Shown: piece after piece, positions 55,162 through 62,000 of the stretch | How the letters are laid out: every line of letters starts with the position of its first letter | How positions within the stretch are numbered: the stretch's first letter is position 1 | Program-made: the position numbers and the translations under genes | The notes under the pieces: model-generated | Databases searched by the model: none | Seen by the model: the letters and a program-made list of their open reading frames with translations, nothing else | Told to the model about the DNA's origin: nothing | Origin: Acanthaster planci | Lineage: Eukaryota; Echinodermata; Asteroidea; Valvatida; Acanthasteridae | Assembly (NCBI RefSeq): GCF_001949145.1 | Contig: NW_019091632.1 | Span: forward strand, 315,726 to 377,725 | DNA: 62,000 nucleotides | Direction: 5' to 3'

Positions 55162-55379
55162 CTATACTGAAGACTTTAACACTAACTGTACTGCACACTC
55201 CGTTCCCGGGTACTCAGGGAGGGAGAGTTGGTACTTGTGGGCCAGCTCAGGGGGCACAAAGCGACCCCCTAGGTAGTGGTGCTTGCCCTTGAAATGCTCA
55301 GCGCACATCTTGGGGGCAGTAAGGGAGATGAGGAATTCTGGCTGGAGGCCATCCTCACTGCCTTTTTCAACATCCCAGC
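55162..55379 (-). other. NAXE: NAXE terminal exon
   Basis: The acceptor CCCCTCCAG ends at 55380. The coding part completes the Gly codon split at the previous donor and runs from WDVEKG through FLISLTAPK and YLGGRFVPP to [16 protein letters not shown] and stop TAG (55162-55164). The end is slightly longer than the vertebrate C-terminus. Confidence 0.93.
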
Positions 55380-58300
55380 CTGGAGGGGAGGGGCATAGTT
55401 GGGAAAAAAAGGGAGGAAAAACAAGGTCATTAGAGACAGGGCCGTTAGAGACAAGGTGAAGATGAAATGCTTTAAAGATAATGAAGGAAAGACCTGAAGG
55501 TTAAAAATACAAGGAGTTGGTGGAGACGTTCAAATATCACGAGCCAGAGTGGGCTGAGTATGAGATCAATTATGAGGTGTAAAACTTACATAGAGAAATG
55601 GTTTAAAGCAAAGACAACAGCAAGAATTAGGGGCAGTAGCAGGCCAGAAAGGTGGCAAAAACACAGAAATGTGAAAAGGGAAAGTTGTCAGAAGTAAATG
55701 ATGTCTACCCCATGAGATGGAAGAATGAAAGGGGAAGAAAAGGCAAAAGAAGGAAACAAGGAAAGAAGAGTCCTGTTTCTATATCAAACGTACAAACACC
55801 TAGAAGGTTGTTCAATGTTGACATATGTAGGTTGTGATCAGGTGTGTAGCCTGTGATTAGGTTTTAGAAGTGGAATCATGAAATGTTGACGTTCAAAGCA
55901 AGTTTGATTCTTTAAACCCTACCAGACTGTACTTTTGTAACTACTCTCAAACCACTGCAAATGTCAAATTCTCCATTCATGAATTTATTCTTTGAAGTCT
56001 TGCAGGACATTTGAAATCCGAGGCAAAAATTGGACAAAAGGGCTTTCAGGTTACATGGCAATTAAGGGTCAAAGGTCATCCAAAAACTGTGAATTTTCTA
56101 CATGCATTGAAAGTATTATGAAAACTTGTTGCAAAAATATTTTCAGGTTGTAGGTTTTTCTTCTCATTATGATTATCATATCCAATACTGATGTACATGT
56201 ACACTATAATCCATATCTGTGTTCTATTTCAAGCCAACAGGGTACTTTCTTTTTGAGATTTTACACGAGTTGAAAATATTCAGACGTGTTCTTCACTCTT
56301 TAACATGTACATAACTTGGGGGCGGATCCAGGATTTATGATGGGGGGTGGTTTTAGGAAAGTTTGTATGTATGAGGGGGGTTTTCTGCATGTAATTGTCG
56401 CCATTGATGAAGCCATTAAATCTTTTTTATTTAACCACTCATGCAGAACGAGACCCCTGCACGGTTTGCTTTTTAACCCCTTCGCGCCGGGAGGCGGCTA
56501 GACACGCCGTAAAAATTGAGATCCTCAGCCCGCTTTTCAGCTATTATTCTCAGCCCACGCTCAAGCGAACACGGTAAAAGAAGGCAGACCCTGGCTCATG
56601 TATATATGGTAATTGGTCTTTGTGCGTAGCCCAGAAATGAAAAGACCAAATTTGTATCATAATCACCAGCTTCACAATAGTCCCCACTTTGAAAAGAGGC
56701 AACGGGAATGTGGAAGCTTGAGTAGAGCAGCATGCCACAGAGCAATCAGCCTTTTCACTGTGCAATTCAAAGCGTACAGAGAACATAGGGCCACAAACCA
56801 AGAATTTACGGTTTGTGGCAGGTGGCCTTCATGGCCAAGCAAGGCTGGAATTCTTAGAGTCGGCTTTCGGGAAGAAATTTCCGTCGTCAAGGGGTTAAGG
56901 GGTCTTCAAATCTTTGGATGTACACGTAGGCCCCTCCAAACTTAACAAAAAGTGGAGAGTGTTGCCTTCCACCCCCCACCCCCGATCTGCATGCATCTGT
57001 AATTAAAATCATAAACATGATATCACTTAATTATCTGTATGCTGTTTAAAAGTCATTCTATCTCCTTACAATGTTTTGTGTCAATCAGTCATTACATCTC
57101 CAAGATCTTGGAGGTGGGACTCAAACTGACCCCCTGTGAAAGGCCGCGAAAAGCTTAGGCTGAATAAGGTTAACCGATTAACATCAGATTTTCTTACCTG
57201 AAAAAGCTGCTGGGGGATGTTTTTTTCCCGCAAATTCTTCAACTTTGCAATTCATTTATGATGCCAATAAGATATGTAGGGAGGCACAGCTCTATAGTTT
57301 AGGCATCAGTAGTTCCATTCTTTTTCCTGTTTTTTTATTGAACTGCCCTGGAAAATTGTGGCGTGTGTCCACACGTTCACATACAAAAGTTCCATAGCGC
57401 ATACAGGCACCACCTGTGACCATGTGTGTTTATGACAATTGTTTTGATACAAAGGAGTTGGTAGTTGGGATTTTGTAACCTCATCTCCTATGTGTGATTT
57501 GCTCCTTAGCTTACCCAAAGAAAGGAGGTCTTTAATCCCCATAGCTCTTTTGTGTATGGTGTGGGCACCCCACTTCAATTCTAATTACCCGAGAAAGGTA
57601 TTTCCATTTTATTGTTTATTGGGGGTGGGTTCAATTAGTAGCAGCATCCATGTGTAGGATCGCTGTCCACGCTTGACCCAACCAAGCACGATGTGTTAGC
57701 ACATTAACCGCAGAAATGAAAAAAGAATTCTTAAATGAGTGTACACATCATCCGTGAAATAAATACGGAAAACTGTGTGTGTTTACACGTCTTCTGGCAT
57801 CAAGTGGTTAGTTAATGTCAGCAGCAAAGTAGATGTCAGGGTGAAGTTGATTCCATTCTAAGATGGTCTTTGGGTACATTGTAAACAAAAGCAGTCCGTA
57901 TTTGTGGTCATGACTTTATATAAGAATGGTCCGGTCTGGTAGACATCACCTTGCTGATTTGGAGCCAGTCTGGAGCGATCTTTCATTTGACTTGGTGTAC
58001 GCCCAATGGTTTGTTTATATAGAGATGGAAGTAGATTGAAGAAGAGACTGGCCAAGGAAGAGGAATGTGTTAAACATGCTGATGGGGCGAAGAAGAGAAT
58101 GGATTGTAATAGTGGTAGGGAGGGTTGATAAAGGATTACGCAACTGGGGATACCGGAAGTTATATCCGGCAATCTCTTTCAATATTGAGACCCACTGGTC
58201 TGCTTATGAAAGAGCCTCGCCAAATCAAACAACAGTCTGATTATTTGTAACTTGCAACTTTCTTTATCCACTTTAGCACTGGACTAAAATGTGAATGAAG

Positions 58301-60707
58301 TTACCATGGGTGCCTGTTAACATTCTATTGTGGTTATTGTTCCAGTGTCCGCACTTGGATCACTCACAAAAAGAATATCATTTCAGAATCTCAAGAGGGC
58401 ACCCTCCAAATTTCCTACCTCCATGCTCCAACTGACCTTATAATCTGACACTGGATGTGGGTTCCAGGAAGTGCAAAACTTGTCAGATTTGATTGTTTCT
58501 TCATACGTTGTCAAGTCATCCATTTTGCTTTAATAAGTGTCAAATGTCCTACACGTACATGTAAGTACAGCATTGTATGGGCGGGCAGGCACGTGCGCAG
58601 AGATCAAAACAGATGTCATGTGGGTATACCCTGGCCCACTCCATTTACGTCATCACAATGTAAGTTTGACCTTACAGTGACCATTCACATGGGACCTTTC
58701 TGCTACGTAAAAACTGACAACATATTTCTTCCACAACCCAGTTGGCCCTAAACAACTTACCATGGCAGGAGGTCAAAGGAACTACGGACACACATTTTTG
58801 ACAGTTTTATACCAGCTTTCCCCGTTGGTTTTAATTTGGTCTTTGTGAAAGACTGAGGATTGTGCAGTGTTAAAGAACATTTCAGTGGACCCTTCCAGGT
58901 TGTGGTTTCTCCCCACACCTACTAGGGTTTTTTCCAACAGCTGATTGCTTAAAAAAGGAGAGCTCATTAAATAAAACTTTAATCAAAAACAAAACTTCTC
59001 ACACAAAAAATCAACCCCAGACCTCTGCTTTTCAAGTTAAAACACCAACTCCCACGACCTCCTTACTGCCAAGAGTGAAAGCCCTCTTCTTTCATTGCCC
59101 CAATTCAAACGTACCTGACGGAACGTCAATACTGCACAGCGGAATCATGATGTTCTTCAGCGTTTTGATGATGTCGTCAAAGGGTGCCCTCGCCTGGCCG
59201 GAAAAGCTGAAGCCAAATATGCCATCGACGACCAGGTTGTAACTCAAGTCGATGAGGCTGCTGGAAGGGAGATAGGAGAGGAAGGGGATGTCCATGTTCT
59301 TGCACTGCAAGCTGAGGTTCTTGTACAGCTCAATATCCTTGTGTTTGGGGTAGTAGATCGATGGCAGATAGCCCTGTGGGGAAGAAATGGTCGTTGACAT
59401 GCAGGACAGGGATAATTTCAGAGGCACTTCAATCACTAAATGCTGCTCATTTCCTAACACTCCAGTGAGACTTTGGCTGGAATGAATGAGCCAGTTTGGT
59501 ATTCCAACAGCTTGTACCCCAAATAAGGCTGTGTCCGAAACGGGCTTCCAGAGCTATGGTTAGGTCTGTTGTCTGCACGTTTCCATGCATTTCCAATGGA
59601 GTGAATACCAAGACCTAGCTCTAGAAAAGAGATTCGGACGCAGCCTAAAGCACCTCAGGTCATTCAGGAACAACTGGTGTACAATACATAAGGTCTGCCT
59701 TATCAGTGTGGCCAAACGCCAACTCGCATGCATGCTTCGTTTGCAATTGACCATACCTTTCAATAATACTAAACTGGCTCACTAGGCTCAGACAAACAAT
59801 ATGTCAGATTAAGACCTGGCATATTGTCACTAAGAATTAAACCTTTTTACATTTGCATAGAAGCCTCATACAAGAACAAGAGATAGTATATCTCGACATA
59901 GCAATGATGGCCCTTCCATGGGGAAACAATGCGTGTTGGCACAGGATCATGTGCATTTGTAATAGGCCGTACTGAGTTGAGCAACCATTTGACCTACATT
60001 TATGTCCTGATGATGTCCAACTTGGTTTACATACTGTACATGGGTTTTTTACATAGAGTCAGGTGGGATGACGGACTCAAAGCGTAGGAATATGTACACA
60101 GTGTGCATGTAATTGAAGTAATATGATGTCATCAATACACACATGTACCTTGGTCTATTTCTGTTGGAATGTGCAGTCTTAGCATGTGTGCTGGGTGCCC
60201 CAGTCTTCTCTTCTCCAATTTGAGAGGGCATGTGCATTTCCACACAAAAGTGGTCAAGATGCCAAAATAATTTCTTAGCCCTAACACTCCTCAGTCCTCC
60301 GACAGGTGAAGGATTGAGGAGGGTTAGGGTTAATAATATACACAGTTCTCAGGATCTGCTGAATGGAGCCTGTGGGGTTGTTGCTTGCAGTTTGTGGTAG
60401 CTGGTTATGTTGATTTTCTTTTTTTTTTCCTGTTAGCACACACTATCCCACTTTCTATCTCGTCAGAACATGGGTACTGGTACTTACAAACAGCTTGAGG
60501 TGTCTAGCACAGACCAGGCCATCGCCGCCGTTGTTGCCAGGCCCACAGCACACCAGAACTGTGGGCTCCGCCTTGGTGAAGCTGTTGAGGGGATAGGCTT
60601 TGGCAATGGCCGTGGCACAGCTCAGCCCCGCCAGCTCCATCAGCTGCTCTATGCTGTAGCTGTAGGTGGAGACGAGTTCCTCGTCAATGGTGATTGCTTC
60701 CTTCTGA
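55162..60707 (-). CDS. NAXE: NAD(P)HX epimerase (NAXE), three exons recognised; 5' end missing
   Basis: NAXE (AIBP, YjeF N-terminal family) converts the R form of damaged NAD(P)HX to the S form, so that the dehydratase NAXD can repair it; in animals it is mitochondrial and also secreted. Exon A (60707-60488): [40 protein letters not shown]. Exon B (59373-59115): [47 protein letters not shown]. Exon C (55379-55162): [36 protein letters not shown], ending at a TAG. All borders have AG/GT sites (acceptors CTGCAG, CCCACAG, CCTCCAG; donors GTAAGT, GTACGT), and the phases join. The [10 protein letters not shown] dinucleotide loop is intact. The first exon, with the targeting peptide, was not found. 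No defect is visible. Confidence 0.93.
56321..56360 (+). repeat. Fragment of a GGCGGATCCAGGATTT-type repeat
   Basis: GGGGCGGATCCAGGATTTAT followed by a G-rich run resembles one end of the element at 48938-49186. It lies in the NAXE second intron. Confidence 0.45.
59115..59373 (-). other. NAXE: NAXE middle exon
   Basis: The acceptor CTTCCCCACAG precedes GGCTATCTGCC, and the donor CAG|GTACGT lies at 59114. It encodes [13 protein letters not shown] to SIDVPSG, part of the Rossmann-like fold. Confidence 0.95.
59527..59645. mobile_element. Harbinger-like MITE with TAA target duplication
   Basis: 119 bp. GGCTGTGTCCGAAA on the left and TTCGGACGCAGCC on the right are reverse complements with one mismatch. 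TAA occurs on both sides (59524-59526 and 59646-59648), the 3-bp TWA duplication of PIF/Harbinger elements. The interior has a second pairing: AGAGCTA..GTTAGGTCT with AGACCTAGCTCT. It is inserted in the first recognised NAXE intron. A diverged copy lies at 34951-35062. Confidence 0.85.
60488..60707 (-). other. NAXE: NAXE first recognised exon
   Basis: Acceptor ATTTTCTGCAG, then [20 protein letters not shown] and the conserved [14 protein letters not shown] and [17 protein letters not shown]; donor GTAAGT at 60487-60482. It contains the nucleotide-binding loop. Confidence 0.95.
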
Positions 60708-62000
60708 CTGCAGAAAATGGAACAGGATGTAAGGCAAGTTTACATATGGACCAATACACGTACCACCTTGGCTTTTGGGTAGGGGGCCCTAGGGGCAGCG
60801 GATTAAAAACTTGGACTGTTGTTTTGGGAATATATTCCATTTTGCCCCTTCCTCAGAACCAAGACTTAGATACGTCACAGATGCAGTGGTAGGGTTAATG
60901 GATCTGTTTCCATGACTTCCAAGGCATCATGAAGTGTAACAACTGGAACCAAACACTCAATTCCAAGAAAAGTATCAACTGTACACAGCATGGTGTTACA
61001 GTCGGGATTTGATTTCCAGAATTTCTAGGTCAGACTAGCAGGTGGGGGTTATTAGCTTAACCCTCTGGAGCCTGAACCTTAATCCTCCTGGGCTGCCATC
61101 CTAACCTTTCTACGCCAAGCCCTGTAAAACTGTTTGTATAATGAGTGAACAGGCCTGTGCTAGGACACTATAAATTGGGTAGATACTCCCATGCCGGGTT
61201 CTCTGTTGACCATACCACCACGGGCAGGCGAGACGCTGACAGCACCGATGATCCAGCTACTACCGGTGTCCAAGTCAAGCTACCTTAATGGACCCGCTGG
61301 GCGTGGCCGTCCTTCCCAAACTTCGAATCATCGTGCTGGTGCTCAAGGCTACCGCTTCATTACCCTGAACTGTACCTGCACGGGTATGACATCTATCTGC
61401 CGTGGGTATATTTGAATGTTGAGCCAAATAACACTGGGTCGCCCTCAGGACCAGCGGGCAGTCAAGTCCCCCTCGTTGGACGTGGACCACACCTCGCAGC
61501 AGCCCTTGCCCAACAGTCAACAGTGCAACCTGGTCTTCCGTGTTTTCCTATATTCACCGGGCAATGTCTTTGTATGTATATCTGCCGATACTTCATTTAG
61601 CTTAATTGTATAAAGTTGTATTAAAATTATTTACTCGTTCATCGCCCCATGATGATTGAAGTTGATTCATTATTAAAATTAATGCACTTTCAGTTATTCT
61701 AATTCAAGTCAAGCTTCACTGCCTTGATAATTGCTGGTTGTTGAAAATGTCCTGTTTTATTTGTTGGTTCTTTCCTCTGAAATTATTTTGCTGCCGTGTA
61801 CGACGGATTGGTTTTTTTTTGTTGATCTTTCCACACGTAACGATGGTCATTAGGAACAAGACATATACTTCAGTTCAACAGTGTTCCATTTGTTATTGGA
61901 ATGTAAAGTCTCTTAACTTACAAATCTTCTGATCTACTTATGTGGGGGGTTGATCCTTACATTTCACCAGACAGAACCATTTCTACTTCCAGGGTGTGGA
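60708..62000. other. Upstream of the recognised NAXE exons
   Basis: The NAXE first exon should lie here or beyond the window, but I could not identify a mitochondrial-type leader with a donor. A GC-richer patch at 61190-61520 is open for about 70-80 codons in several frames on both strands, without a recognisable protein. Confidence 0.35.

Noticed and set aside
61191-61613. Overlapping frames on both strands near the right end, considered as NAXE exon 1
   Set aside because: No leader-like sequence with a donor that joins the [10 protein letters not shown] exon could be found.
1-62000. CRISPR arrays, operons or bacterial signals
   Set aside because: Introns, SINE, LINE and animal gene families show that this is animal nuclear DNA; no regularly spaced short repeats were found.

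Overview
This is a eukaryotic, probably marine invertebrate deuterostome, genomic window. Genes are sparse, some have introns with GT/AG borders, AT-rich non-coding DNA dominates, and many different DNA and retro-elements are present. The palindrome TACATGTA/GTACATGTAC recurs throughout. Tc1, gypsy, DIRS-type and CR1/L2-like LINE remains, together with intronless GPCR and Ig-receptor genes, fit an echinoderm or hemichordate/amphioxus-like genome. I cannot name the species. The window holds one assembly gap (19061-19518) and one isolated N (6533).

Real host genes: (1) 5.0-6.8 kb, minus: a single-exon immunoglobulin-superfamily receptor with signal peptide, three Ig domains, one membrane helix and a tail with two YxxP motifs. 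A decayed partial copy lies just upstream at 7.15-7.35 kb. (2) 12.5-16.6 kb, plus: an intron-retaining, broken copy of NKAP; one of its exons is tandemly duplicated. (3) 39.9-40.9 kb, minus: an intronless rhodopsin-class GPCR. (4) 45.9-47.9 kb, plus: an intronless BTB-BACK-Kelch protein. (5) 55.2-60.7 kb, minus: three exons of NAXE (NAD(P)HX epimerase), including the terminal exon; its first exon was not found.

Mobile DNA: a Tc1-like transposon with both ends (2.9-4.1 kb) and a second end fragment of the same family at 42.0-42.1 kb; LINE remnants at 8.5-9.0 and 33.7-34.5 kb; a broken Ty3/gypsy element with short terminal repeats (23.4-28.8 kb, minus) that abuts another transposon-like ORF; a tyrosine-recombinase (DIRS/Ngaro-type) retrotransposon (28.9-33.1 kb, plus) truncated inside its recombinase; a tRNA-derived SINE beside the gap; and a large number of inverted-repeat (MITE or foldback) elements. 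The densest cluster of these is 42.4-44.3 kb, where four inverted-repeat structures are adjacent or nested.

The rest is AT-rich intergenic or intronic sequence with no coding signal that I can defend. The genes do not form a functional pathway; they are unrelated neighbours separated by repeats.
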